62,832 bases of DNA from Symbiodinium natans (GCA_905221605.1 CAJNDS010002690.1:881031-943862); one strand, 5' to 3'. Positions 41,546 through 52,330 are shown, counted from the first letter of the stretch. Translations and numbers: made by a program. Notes: generated by a model from the letters alone, not told the origin.

Positions 41546-41903
41546 TGTATCATCGAGTCTCATGCATGTTTATATATCTTAGAGGTCGAGTGCCCAAACT
41601 TTAAACTTTTTCTGGGTATGTGGGTTCTAAGCTGTGCTGTTGTGTCAACGACTTCACGCGGAGGCAGCGACAGCCTCTTGTGCAACAAGCGCAGGGGGGG
41701 GGGGGGGGGGGGGGGCGGGACGCGCCCGAAATTCGCCTCAGCCACACAGGCTCAGACATAATATATATATATATATATATATACGTACATGTGTGTATAT
41801 GTATGCATGATATATATATATATATATAGATATATTATCATGCATGGTGGATTCGCGATGGTGATGCCGATCTTCCTGACATTCGTGTCGCCAGAGCCTT
41901 ATA
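41046..41903. other. AT microsatellites, G-run, no gene seen
   Basis: (TA)n tracts at 41385-41560 and 41760-41835, a G20 run at 41694-41715. 41610-41700 has a short open frame (QPLVQQAQ) of little support. Confidence 0.55.
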
Positions 41904-42146
41904 ATGCAGGACATGTGTGTGAATGACGCCGGTTGCTTGGTCGCTGATCAGGTGGATCCAAAAACATATGCGGACGGGCTACGTCACGAGGAGAATGACA
42001 GAAGGTTCGCCCTCCCCCATGCCCACGACGGCTCTGTAGCGCAGGACCTTGCACGCATGCATGTCAGCACTCATGACAATTCGCCTGTACAGATTTTGGC
42101 TCGCGCGGGTACACAGTTGGGCACTCATGCAGCCCGAAGCCTATAG
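41904..42146 (+). CDS. 80-residue ORF, exon candidate
   Basis: ATG frame MQDMCVNDAGCLVADQVDPK then TYADGLRHEENDRRFALPHA; an internal GATCAG could be an acceptor. Acidic/His composition is protein-like; the 3' half less so. Family unknown. Confidence 0.38.
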   Translation: MQDMCVNDAGCLVADQVDPKTYADGLRHEENDRRFALPHAHDGSVAQDLARMHVSTHDNSPVQILARAGTQLGTHAARSL

Positions 42147-42298
42147 GGCCTAAAACCTATAGGGCCTACACCCTACACCTTATCAACCCTAAACCCTATA
42201 AACCCTAAACCCTGAACCATATACCCTATATACGCACGCATGCTTACAGTTTAAGCACACTTACTAACACAACTTGCTCGGCGCTGTGTAGGGTTTCG

Positions 42299-42865
42299 AT
42301 GTGTGTCCCGCCTCGAAAAGTAGGGCGGCACACTCGTTTGAAGCAGTCTCGACAATGCAATGCTGCTTATGTTGTGAAGCGGTTGAAGACCTCCTACAAC
42401 GACGAGCTTATCCGAGATGTGAATCGCACTGGCGAGATGTTTCCACGAGGTAGCTTGCAGAAATTAGTGATGAGGCGCTTTTTCGCCTTTGTGCATGACT
42501 CCCGATGTGCAGGACGTTTCTTCACTGCCAGGCTGTGCAGGCTGGTTGTCAGGAAGCTTTACTCAGAGTTGCTGCTGTCTCCAGCCAGGGATCCGTCAGT
42601 GTCTTTGCAGACATGGCTTTCTAAGCAGGGCCAGCGACTGCAGTATTTGTGCATGAGAATGAAGCGCAGTACGTATGTGTTTCCAGAGGAACCTAGCTCC
42701 TGTGAAGTTCACGCCATGGACTCCGGCCTGGAGACGCAGCTGGTGCCGAGCGAAGAGCTGGATGCCATCGCTGCGCCTGGGCTTGCACTGTTTCTGGAAA
42801 CACATACGCACTGCGCTTCATTCTCATGCACAGATATACTGCAGTCGATCGCAGGCCTTGCTTAG
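42299..42865 (+). CDS. 188-residue ORF, unknown, partly inverted duplication
   Basis: ATG frame with a basic N-terminus (KVGRHTRLKQSRQCNAAYVV), a helical middle (GSLQKLVMRRFFAFVHDSRC) and an acidic stretch (EEPSSCEVHAMDSGLETQLV). Codons 104-130 are repeated, inverted, at the 3' end, so the last ~25 residues come from the antisense copy. No family recognised; the first 120 residues look genuine. Confidence 0.45.
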   Translation: MCVPPRKVGRHTRLKQSRQCNAAYVVKRLKTSYNDELIRDVNRTGEMFPRGSLQKLVMRRFFAFVHDSRCAGRFFTARLCRLVVRKLYSELLLSPARDPSVSLQTWLSKQGQRLQYLCMRMKRSTYVFPEEPSSCEVHAMDSGLETQLVPSEELDAIAAPGLALFLETHTHCASFSCTDILQSIAGLA

Positions 42866-42877
42866 AAAGCCATGTCT
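42609..42877. repeat. Inverted duplication, 79/85-base arms
   Basis: 42609-42687 (AGACATGGCTTTCTAAGCAG...) returns in reverse complement at 42793-42877 with about five substitutions and two small indels; the loop is 105 bases. The arms would form a long hairpin in DNA or RNA. Confidence 0.88.
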
Positions 42878-43149
42878 ACACCTATGGATCCTATTGGGGG
42901 TTGGGCTGTCGTTATAGTTTATATTCATATGATCAGTTCCCGGATGTTTTGGAACTTAATAGGTGGGTTTATGAACACGAGGTCAATATTATAAGTCATG
43001 CATGTTGACATTGCTGTTGCCCCCCCCCCCCCCCAGCCAGCCCAGTTCACCATGCATGTGTCGGCAGGATACGTGGAAGGCAGCAGCCAAGGACACACGT
43101 GCATGTGCGTGCACAGTGCTACTCCATATATACACACACATACATTATA

Positions 43150-43440
43150 TACCACGGTTTAGGGTTTATAGGGTTTAGGGTTTATAGGGTTTATAGGGTT
43201 CAAAGGGTTTATAGGGTTTACAGGGTTTATAGGGTTTATAGGGTTTATAGGGTTTATAGGGTTTATAGGGTTTAGGGTTTAGAGTTTAGGGTTTAGGGGT
43301 TTATAGGGTTTAGGGTTTATAGGGTTTATAGGGTTTATAGGGTTTATAGGGTTTATAGGGTTTATAGGGTTTATAGGGTTTATAGGGTTTATAGGGTTTA
43401 TAGGGTTTAGAGTTTAGGGTTTAGGGGTTTAGGATATAGT
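43150..43440 (+). repeat. TTTATAGGG nonamer array
   Basis: Over 20 units of TTTATAGGG mixed with TTTAGGG, the same orientation throughout. The TATA-containing nonamer is rare before 29.9 kb and dominant after 42 kb. Confidence 0.92.
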
Positions 43441-43629
43441 GTATAGCACGTGGAATTGTAAACTTGCACGCGTGCGTGAGGACGAGCCGCCAACGCCTGA
43501 CTGCCAGCTGCAAGCGCATGGCTTCAGTAGCAAGGCATCCTGGTTGGTGATCTCCTCATTTTTTGCGGCAATGAGTGTCATGCATATATGACTGTCGTAT
43601 ACGCTATATATTATATATTGCGTGATCAG

Positions 43630-44380
43630 GAAGGCCATGCCTTTAGCGACGAGAAGCAAGCGACAACGGAGGACTGGAGTTTTCATTTTCTTGCAACCCC
43701 TAAACCCCCTAAACCCCCTAAACCCTAAAACCCCTAAACCTCACATACCCTATGACCCGAAACCCTATAGCCAGGAGGATGTCACCTTCTGGAGTCGCGA
43801 GGACTGGAAAGGCTATCTGGTTGTGATTGCCTGAGAACACGCGTGGGACGTTGCATTCATTATAGTTTCGAATCATCTTTCCCTGCATGTTTCTAAGGAT
43901 ACTCTGAAGTGGTCGACTGGGGACGCAGACTGGTGGCTTTGTTGGCAGGATTGAAGCATACATGCAAGCCTAAACCCCTAAACCCTAAACCTTATAAACC
44001 CTAAACCCTAAACCCTATAAACCCTATAAACCCTAAACCCTAAACCCTAAGCTACCCTAAACCCTAAACCCGTACAAAATGCGCATGCTGGCTGGAGGAC
44101 CTTCGCAGGCCAAAGACATGGGCCGAATGGGTGCAACGAAGTGCTGACCAGGTGATTGGAGCATGTGCGCGCAAGCATGCGTATAGTAATTTGTCACTGC
44201 GCAACGAGGTTAGCGATGTGACCTGGATGTTCGTGCCGTGGCTTCATGTGTGCTTCACTGCCCTACTTCAGCCTCTAGATGCATAAAGAAGATATCTCTC
44301 AATCTTTTTGGGCGATGAGGACTGGTCCTGGAAAGACGAGCCCGCGACAGCGTGGGATCTATGGGCTTTTGCCTTAGACA
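43630..44380 (+). CDS. Scattered exon-like islands rich in Trp/Glu/Asp
   Basis: 43630-43678 after CGTGATCAG reads EGHAFSDEKQATTEDW; 43775-43831 after ATAGCCAG reads EDVTFWSREDWKGYLVVIA and stop; 44087-44152 reads CWLEDLRRPKTWAEWVQRSA DQ to GTGATT; 44308-44370 reads GDEDWSWKDEPATAWDLW. The recurring D/E-W words suggest exons of one Trp-rich protein, separated by CCCTATAAA/CCCTAAA introns. Phases between them are not resolved. Confidence 0.4.
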
Positions 44381-44937
44381 CCTATACACACGCCATGTGT
44401 GATTCACGCCATTGCTTCGCTAGCAGGACCATGATCATCCCTCCATGCCCTGGGAGGTGACGTCCTGAAAAATAAATATTTTTCTGCATGCATGCATGCA
44501 AGTATAAATATCTGAGCAGGCCAATGCGGGACAATCACAAGATGGCCAAGGCTGGTACGCATTTCTGACCACGCAGCCTTGCAAGACATGCGATTTACAT
44601 GATCGATGTCTGCGCAAGATATGATGGAACCACCCGACGGGGATGCCACGAAGTACTACGATGCTGCCCAATCCACAGATATTTTGGTTCCGGGGCATGC
44701 ATGGTTTGTCGGTGCATGCAAACTTCATCGCTAAGGAGCCTGCCCCTGACGCGTGCAAGGAAGCCCCACTTGCTCGAAAGCTGCTGCTCCAGCCTCAGGA
44801 TCCATTGCATTCATGACCATAATGTGTATATGAATCCACCTGCAACGCTATATATAGATATACCCTATAAGCCAATGGCTTTATATAAACCATAAACCCT
44901 ACAATATACACTCGCCCACTATAAATTGTCTTGCCAG
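44381..44937. other. GCATGC-rich, intron-like sequence
   Basis: Several CATGCATG runs and short TA tracts. 44600-44820 has open + frames without convincing exon edges. Confidence 0.4.
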
Positions 44938-45869
44938 GTTCACGGAGGAGGATCCTGCAAGGGCACTGGCGGCCGAAGTGCGTGTCACGCCAATGGCGCA
45001 GACACAGCTCCGCCTGGCTCGCAAGAGTTTGCAGGAGGAGGGGAACGCGCATGACTGATTCCTGCAGTTCAAAGCATGCACGCTTCTGACTGCTATATAT
45101 TTAAATCCTATGTGTGTTTTTAGAGTTGGGGTTGATAGGGTCTATAGGGTTTAGGGCCCTAAACCCTATAAGCCTTAAACCCTAAACCCTATAAACCCTA
45201 AACCCTTATAAACCCTAACCCTATAAACCCTAAACCCTAAACCCCTATAAACCCTAAACCCTAACCCCGGCTTTTGGGTTTAGGGTCTAGGGTCTACAAG
45301 GTGTAAAGGGTTCGTGGCTTGAAGGGTTTTGGGCTTATAGGGTTTTGGGTCTATGAACATATTAATATTAATTATTATATATATAATATATATTCATGAA
45401 GACTCCTTTTTTTCAGGACAAGCAAGGACAGGATCTGGAAGAGCAGAGCAAGAAATCGCCCAAGGCCAAGGCAAAGACTGCAAAAGCAGCAGCAAAGGGC
45501 AAAGCAAAGGCCAAACCAAAGGCCAAAGCAGCTACAAAGAAGGGCATTAAGGCAACAAGAGATGGCGCAGGGAAGCCCACAAATGCAAAGGAGAAGGCCA
45601 ATTTTAAAGGGACAAGTGCCTACGGCGAGGCCAAGAAGAAGTTCGAAAGCACGACTCATGATTGCAGACGCGCGTGCTGTATAAATTGCGTTCCTATACG
45701 TATATACATGCAAGACACGAGCGTTTTACTGAAGCTTAGGTGGCGCTGGAACGGAGAGGGCCAGCGGAACAAAGCCTTGAAGGATGCGTGGGAGGCTAGC
45801 GTCGAGCGCTGGGAAGCAGTGAGCAACATGAGTACAGGTGAACGATCGAAGCGCCGGCTGACACTGTAG
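44938..45869 (+). CDS. Lys/Ala-rich basic protein, three-exon 3' part
   Basis: Exon 44938-45046 (acceptor TTGCCAG, donor GC) reads FTEEDPARALAAEVRVTPMA then QTQLRLARKSLQEEGN. Exon 45417-45659 (acceptor TTTTTTTCAG) reads DKQGQDLEEQSKKSPKAKAK, then about 30 residues of AKG/AKPKA repeats and KANFKGTSAYGEAKKKFEST. Exon 45735-45869 reads LRWRWNGEGQRNKALKDAWE then ASVERWEAVSNMSTGERSKR and TAG. The last two can also be read through as one ATG ORF from 45396, so the GA-AG intron 45660-45734 is optional. The KAK-rich part resembles histone-H1-like or nucleic-acid-binding tails; the W-containing C-terminus may be a small domain. Exons further upstream are expected because the first exon needs two bases from the left. 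Confidence 0.55.
45143..45170. repeat. Head-to-head telomere-type palindrome
   Basis: A perfect 28-base palindrome centred on TTTAGGGCCCTAAA, where TTTATAGGG units face CCCTATAAA units. A near-identical junction with one extra C lies at 1290-1312. Confidence 0.85.
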
Positions 45870-46230
45870 ATCCGGGGTCATTGTGTGCACAGACCTGCAG
45901 GTGCTGTTTTGGCTTTGCTTGCCTTTTCCTTAAAGGGCGAAGCAATTCAAATTCAATCGGGCCGGTTTCTTCCAAGGCCATTTATGCATAGATGACCTGC
46001 GCGCTGCAGGCAGTCTACACTAGCTGGGATCTTTATAGATCGATGGATCGAGAGTGCGCACGCCTTCATCCGCAGTGTGCAAAACTGGACTTGGTTGATT
46101 GCAAGCCGCATGCATGCATGCATGATTGTGCCAGCCATACATGCATGCCCATATAAACGCGTGCAAACTTAACTTTTCGCTCCTGCGTGCAGCCATATAT
46201 GGCCTCATGTTTTAAATACGTGTAAAGGCA
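45870..46230. other. Intergenic, GCATGC-rich
   Basis: Separates the TAG at 45867 from the ATG at 46231. CATGCATGCATG at 46110-46145; no polyadenylation or promoter motif I can assign. Confidence 0.4.
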
Positions 46231-48268
46231 ATGCGCTACTCCCGCCTCGCTGCAGTGATCACCATTTTGCTGAACTCCTTCGGTGAAATCTCGAACTTGC
46301 AAGACCTGGCCTCCTTCCAAGAAGACTGCGCAGGCCACGTATGCATGCCTGCAGGTTTTCATTGGGCATCATAGGGCTTCTAGGGTTTACAAAGGGGGTA
46401 CCTAGGATATAGGGTTTACCCTAAACCCCTAAACCCCTAAACCCCGAACCCTAAACCCTAAACCCTATAAACCCTATAAACCCTATAAACCCTATAAACC
46501 CTATAAACCCTATAAACCCTATAAACCCTATAAACCCTATAAACCCTATAAACCCTATAAACCCTATAAACCCCATAAACCCTATAGACCCTATAAACCC
46601 TATAGACCCTATAAACCCTACAAACCCTCTAAACCCTATAACAATAAACCCTAAACCTAAACCCTAAGCATGAAACCCTGTATAAGCCTATAAACCCTAA
46701 ACCCTTATAAGCCGTTATACATTTTTCTACACCATGCATGCTTGCAGGAGAAGGGCGTCTCTCCCTCGGCGTGTCCGCGTGGGGCCTCAAGGCTAGCGCA
46801 AGAGACGAGCCTTTCATGCATCCAACGTTTGTGAGTAACATATAGTATACTATACACGTATATATGCGTGTAATTATACATGTAAATAGTATAATATTTT
46901 TAAAAAACATCTATACAACTTAATACCCTGACCTTGCTTCTAAGAAAAGTCCGAGGTCATTTACAACCGAGGGTACGACCTCTTGAGTGCCATAGGCTTT
47001 CTCGTCTGCATCGAAGGGGCTGGGCACTCATTCATGGCTCCTGTCCAGTATATAAATGTTCAACTGCAGTTTCAATTCTGTGCGTTTGCACTTGAGGTCA
47101 GACGCTTGCACAGAGGCCGGCTGGACCGTTGGATTTCTACTGACTGCACGCACGTATCCATATAATAAAAAATGTGTATCTGATATATATATATATATAT
47201 ATAGATCGATCGATGTTTATGTGTGCGCTTCGCAGGAGCCCTTTATTGGGTAGCTCCCCCGTGTAGCACGTGGGTATTCTTGAGTCGATCCTCGACCGGG
47301 AGATCCTATGTACGTATCCGTGGTTCCCGACGTCACCAGAAGGTACTCGATGCAAACAGGTTTTGCCGCCGAGTCTGTTATGTCATCAAATATGCTTGGG
47401 CAAAGGGCATCCACGTGGCACTTGAGCAGCCACTCAGCTCGCTCATGCCATCCTACGGCCCCTTGAAGCGTCTGTTCAAACGAATTGGCGCTGTTTGCGT
47501 TTCCCTGCCCCTGGGCGCCTATGGAGCCTTGAGTGAGCCTCTCGGCCTTTCATGCATGCACACATATATATATATATATACAAATACATATATATAGGGT
47601 TTCAGGTTTAGGGTTTAGGGCTTATAGGGTTTATAAGGGACTAAAGGTTTTTAGGGTTTATAGGGTTTAGGGTTTTTAGGGTTTAGGGTTGAGGGTTTAG
47701 GGTTTAGGGTTTCTAGACATTAATAGGGTTTGTGTTCGGAGTTTTGCCGGGTTTTGCCGGGTTTTGTTTGTTAACTTTTGCTACCTCGTTTTTGTTTTTT
47801 TTTACGGGGCCTGCAGGGGTCTGGAGGGCTGCAAAATCGTTTTTGGCTTGGTGAGCAAAAAAGGGAAAACCGTTTCAGGGGGGAAGGGGGCGGGGGGTGG
47901 GGGAAAGGGCGGCGGAGGGGGGCTTGGAGGGCTGTAGGGGCCGGAGAAGCTGGAGGGGCCGGAGAAGCTAAAACTGGAGAGGGCTTCTGCAGACCCTGGG
48001 CTGGGGGCCAACAGGTTGGAGGGCCTGGAGGGGCTGCAGAGGGCTGCAGGGGCTGGAGGGCTGGACGCGCAGATTGGTGTGTTGTGTCCGCGCATTCTCA
48101 AACAGCAATGACATGCAGCGTGGGCAAAATTCTTGTTTCCTTTGCATTGTGAAATGCAGTGTAATGAATCACGTACAATTTCTATTTATCCTGGCCTGTG
48201 GGTTTAGGGTTTAGGGTTGAGGGTTTATAGGGATTATAGGGTTTAGGGTCTAGGGTTTATATCTATAA

Positions 48269-48317
<49 letters not shown>

Positions 48318-48876
48318 CCTAAACCTAATCCCTTTACAAACCCTTAACCCTAAATTCTTATATATATATATATATATGTATACTGTCTAGACGTGCATGC
48401 ATGCATGCATGCACACTGAGGAAAAGAATCGTCATTTGGACCACAGCACCTTTCCTGCAGCAGATGGGCAGTCGCCTGGATCAAGATCGCAGGTGCTGCT
48501 TTGGATCCACCCACGCAATAAGAGTTTCAACCCGGCACACGTGCACGCATGTCGTCTGACAGGCGCCACCTTCGACGCATCAGGTCTTTCCTGAAGATCC
48601 AAGTCTATCGACGTTCCCGAGATGCAGCCGGAAGAGATCGAGTTGTGCTGGCCTCGGGGCTTGCGCGATGTAGAATTGCCTGCATTGATATGTGCTAATG
48701 CCCAGGCAGGAGGCAAAGATTTGCGGAAGACTCAGACGTACCCTGTTGGCCTGGGGCTGCAGGCATGCATGCATGGATATATTTTTTTGAATCTAAATAG
48801 ACACTATGATTTGTATTATCCTTGCTGTGCGCAGACAGAGATGATACGAGAGAAGGAGAGCGGAGGGAGGGAGGGC

Positions 48877-48925
<49 letters not shown>

Positions 48926-49255
48926 GGACAGAGAGACAGAGAGACAGAGAGACAGAGAGACAGAGAGACAGAGAGACAGAGAGACAGAGAGACAGAGAGA
49001 CAGAGAGACAGAGAGACAGAGAGACAGAGAGACACAGAGAATGAAAGAGAGGCCTTATAAGGAAAAACGAGAAACGAGAGACCCTCAGACACGCGTGCGT
49101 GCAAGGTTGGCGAGCTGTTGAAGTCTTCCTTTGATGCGGGGGCAACGAAAGAGCACGTCTCAGACGAAGGCCTCCTTTTTGAGGACAGCGAGTCCGACTC
49201 TTCGGATTCGGCGTTGGAAGACTTGCTCTGTGACAAAGGCAGGATCTGCATGTAG
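46231..49255 (+). CDS. Multi-exon protein with PPC...EQP methyltransferase-like block
   Basis: ATG frame MRYSRLAAVITILLNSFGEI. Inferred exons: 46231-46333, 46748-46830, 46950-47003, 47070-47115, 47236-47532, probably 48461-48488, 48563-48641, 48706-48762, 49106-49238; phases agree where tested. The core reads GALYWVAPPCSTWVFLSRSS, then GIHVALEQPLSSLMPSYGPL and LPLGAYGAL, followed by a C-terminal [18 protein letters not shown] block and an acidic Ser/Asp tail. I recall this set from numerous uncharacterised dinoflagellate proteins; PPC plus a later E-Q-P recalls cytosine-5 methyltransferase motifs IV and VI, but the match is loose and activity is inference. Donors include GC at 46334, 47116, 48489, 48763 and 49239. 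A TAG at 49253 would end it unless the last GC donor is used. The stretch 47533-48460 between exons is the least certain part. Confidence 0.58.
46433..46660 (+). repeat. CCCTATAAA nonamer array inside an intron
   Basis: About 18 CCCTATAAA units within the inferred 414-base GC-AG intron 46334-46747. Confidence 0.9.
47580..48400 (+). other. Intronic: TTTAGGG units, G-rich tract, TA tracts
   Basis: 47590-47720 is TTTAGGG/TTTATAGGG; 47810-48065 is strongly G-rich with repeated CTGGAGGGGCC and GGGGCTGCAG words, open in frame but of poor protein character; 48260-48380 is (TA)n. I place no exon here with confidence. Confidence 0.5.
48884..49040 (+). repeat. (GA)n and (AGAGACAG)n microsatellite
   Basis: GA run followed by about 15 AGAGACAG units, inside the inferred intron 48763-49105. 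In the right copy the GA part is much longer and the octamer part shorter (53165-53375). Confidence 0.95.
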
Positions 49256-49299
49256 ACTCCATCCAACCACGTTTGTTCCAACCGTGCGATTCACGCCAG

Positions 49300-49835
49300 G
49301 TCCGTCACAAACATTTACCACCCGGAATGTCGCACGTGTGGTAGGCTCATGGTGCTCTATACGTATATACTCTGCACGCAACGTGCTGGCATGCATGCAG
49401 GCAAAAAACGCTCCTCGGGATCGACCTGTGTCAGTCCGGCGCTCAAAGGTTGCACACATGCGAATTTATAATCGCCACCATGGATCATGGATTGCACGCA
49501 CGCACTGAACGCATGGACGTCTTTCGAAAAGTGGCTCCAGGAACGTGTCTGCATGTGCATGTGTGTACTGCTATATATATATATATACCCTAAACCCGGC
49601 CTATATAAAACACCAGCTGCAGCCCCAAACGTCTAAACACAACAAACCGACAACCTAGCTTTACACTGCATTCCTGGTTTTTGGCCTTTAAATTGCAATG
49701 GAGCAGGCCCAGGCCGACGTCTCGATTACATGTGACACGACGCCTGCACTGTATTCATGATTTTGATTCACATCCTGAATTCAGGACCTCGACGTGCTTC
49801 GACGCCTCATCGAGGTGATTGAAACGGCCAACCAG
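49300..49835 (+). CDS. Continuation exons of the 46231 gene
   Basis: 49300-49340 (acceptor ACGCCAG, donor GTAGGC) reads PSQTFTTRNVARV; 49401-49448 (acceptor CATGCAG, donor GTTGCA) reads AKNAPRDRPVSVRRSK; 49785-49835 (acceptor AATTCAG, donor GCACGG) reads DLDVLRRLIEVIETANQ. With the GC donor at 49239 the frame passes from ...LCDKG into the first of these, and all later introns are phase 0. If so the gene runs on into the tandem exon array. Confidence 0.45.
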
Positions 49836-49881
49836 GCACGGAGACTCGCTTTTTTGGAAGATATATTATAACTCATCGCCG

Positions 49882-49917
<36 letters not shown>

Positions 49918-50201
49918 ATCTAGTCGCGTGTTTCAGTACGCAAGTAGCTATACCGACTTTTTCCAAATATAAATATTAATTATGGGTTATAGGGTTTGGG
50001 GTTATAGGGTTTAGGGTTTCCAGGGTTTGGGGTTTGGGGTTTGGGGTTTGGGGTTTGGGGTTTGGGGTTTAGGGTTTAGGGTTTAGGGTTTGCAGCAAAG
50101 AGTTTTGTGCGCACGCGCTCGTGAAGACGCGTTCCTTTGCTTTTCGGCCTTGCAAGCCCGAAAGGCCCTCCTAGACACGCGTGATCATGCATGATTTGTA
50201 G

Positions 50202-51104
50202 GTGGAGACCGGTGGCGCGACAACTGCTGCAGAACTGGGCACCGCGAAGGAGGAGGCACATGGATGCATGCATGCAAATTTTAATGTTAAGTTGTGATGC
50301 GTGTACTCTTGCACACCCTTCTAGGTGGAGACACCTGGCGCTTGTGTCGCAGAACCGGACACCCTGAAGGAGGAGGCACATGATGCATGCGTTCAACATT
50401 TGTGAAGATTCAAAATTGTCATGCGTGGACTGTTGCACACCCTTCTAGGTGGAGACTCCTGGCGCTGGTGTCGCAGAACCGGACACCCTCAAGGAGGAGG
50501 CACATGATGCATGTGCGTTCAACATTGTGAACATGTATATTGTACAGATGTGTGGACTCTTGCGCGCCCTTCTAGGTGGAGACTCCTGGCGCTGGTGTCG
50601 CAGAACCGGACACCCTCAAGGAGGAGGCACATGATGCATGCGTTCAACATTTGTGAAGATTCAAAATTGTCATGCGTGGACTGTTGCACACCCTTCGAGG
50701 TGGAGACTCCTGGCGCTGGTGTCGCAGAACCGGACACCCTCAAGGAGGAGGCACATGATGCATGTGCGTTCAACATTGTGAACATGTATATTGTACAGAT
50801 GTGTGGACTCTTGCGCGCCCTTCTAGGTGGAGACTCCTGGTGTCGCAGAACTGGACACCGTGAAGGAGGAGGCACATGATATGCCTTCAACATTGTGAAG
50901 CGTGGACCGTTGCACACGTATGGCCTTGTAGGTGGAGACTCCTGGCGCAGACACTGGTGTCGCGGAACTGGACACCGTGAAGGATCCACATGGATGCATG
51001 CATGCGTTTATAATTGTGATGCGTGGACCTTAAGCACACATTGCTAGGTGGAGACTCGTGGCGCAGACCCTGGTCTCGCAGAACTTGTTACCGCAAAGGA
51101 GGAG
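50202..51104 (+). CDS. Tandem array of eight near-identical exons
   Basis: Each unit is an exon of 45-57 bases, always a multiple of three, starting after CTAG or GTAG and ending GAGGAG|GCACATG, followed by a 60-76-base intron beginning GC. Exons: 50202-50255, 50325-50375, 50449-50499, 50576-50626, 50700-50750, 50827-50871, about 50932-50985, 51048-51104. The commonest peptide is VETPGAGVAEPDTLKEE; variants VETPGVAELDTVKEE and VETRGADPGLAELVTAKEE. All introns would be phase 0, so any number of units keeps frame. Units 2-3 and 4-5 are 251-base duplicates of each other. The seventh unit has lost the GC donor (AAGGATCC). The encoded tract is an acidic, Pro/Gly-containing repeat of unknown role. 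Confidence 0.62.
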
Positions 51105-51637
51105 GCACACGCATGGATGCTTGCAGGCATTTCTAGTTTCGTGGGCCATTTTAGACACGATCATGCACACATGCAATGCTTTTCTAGGTGAATCCCGGGT
51201 CTTTGTCGGTCATATATGTATGTATGTTGTCTTGTGGGTTTCGGGTTTAGGGTATATAGGGTTTAAAGTTTAAGGCCTAGGCTTTAGGGTTTAGGGTTTA
51301 GTGGTACTCTCAAAGACTCTCAAAGATCGATATATACTCTATAGCCTATATACAAAGATACCCTACAAACCCTTAAGGCCTTAAACTCTATAAATAGATA
51401 AATTAGAAGGCCTCCTTAATTTGAGTGGCGACTGCACAGAGTTTTAGACACGCACGATCCACACGCCCACGCATGCATGTATTTATATATGGTTCTTGTT
51501 CACGCATGCCATATGATCTCCCTCTCATTCTGTATTACGAGGCTTCATCACCTGGCATGCCTCCCGAGGAGGTTTCCTTTGCCTCCTGCATTCATGCGTG
51601 GCTTCTCTGTGCATATAATCACACATGTCCTGTGCAG

Positions 51638-51868
51638 GTGGAGACTTCGCGGCGGCCAAATCAGAAGTTCAAGGTGCTGGCAGCCACATGCAAGTATCAG
51701 GCTTGCGCGCACGATGTCTCGTATGTGTCATGGCACTGTATAGTGTATACAAGTAACCAACGTGGCCTTGCCAGGCACAAAAGCCACAGGAGGATGACCA
51801 GGATGACGATAGCTCAGAAGACCTGGTGCACTGCCTCTTGGATTCCAACTACATGATCGCTGCTCCCC
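51638..51868 (+). CDS. Two exons after the tandem array
   Basis: 51638-51715 (acceptor CTGTGCAG, donor GTCTCG) again starts [29 protein letters not shown]. 51775-51868 (acceptor TTGCCAG) reads [20 protein letters not shown] then [14 protein letters not shown]. The first carries CKYQAC, a possible half of a metal site; the second is strongly acidic. Phase 0 junctions fit the tandem array upstream. 3' end not defined. Confidence 0.5.
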
Positions 51869-51919
51869 TTAGAAGCCCAAATAGTTTTGAAAGAATAAAT
51901 AGCAATTTATCTCTATATA

Positions 51920-52004
51920 TATACACACATTTACATATATATATATGTATAGATATATATGTAAATATGTATATATACATATATATATATATGTAAATAT
52001 GTAG

Positions 52005-52038
<34 letters not shown>

Positions 52039-52330
52039 TTATATGTATATATATATATAGGGTTGAGGGTTTAGGGTTTAGGGTTTAGGGTTTAGGGTTT
52101 AGGGTTTAGGGTTTTCGGTGTATATATGTATACTTTTTTCCAATTTATGCATTATATATATAGTATACACCCGGCCCAATTCCGAAACCGTCAACCCTGC
52201 ATGTTGATGCCCAGACCCTGAACCCAACACCCTAAACCCTTAATATTCTAATGTAGAAGATATATATATATATATATACCCCTATAAACCCCACAAACCC
52301 TTTAAACCCCAATCCTTTTTAAACCCTACC
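51920..52330. repeat. TA tracts with a TTTAGGG block
   Basis: (TA)n with ATGTAAATATG words, eight TTTAGGG units at 52062-52112, more TA; length differs slightly from the right copy. Confidence 0.85.

Noticed and set aside
42104-42113. Second spliced-leader relict (ATTTTGGCTC)
   Set aside because: Only ten bases match and the diagnostic AAG end is missing; expected by chance.
47802-48152. Gly/Pro-rich ORFs in the G-rich tract
   Set aside because: Low-complexity G-rich repeat open in most frames; no splice phase agreement with the flanking exons.
48793-49281. Leu/Ser-rich minus ORFs (also 53078-53614)
   Set aside because: Antisense of the GA and AGAGACAG microsatellite plus an exon; length changes with repeat number between the two copies.
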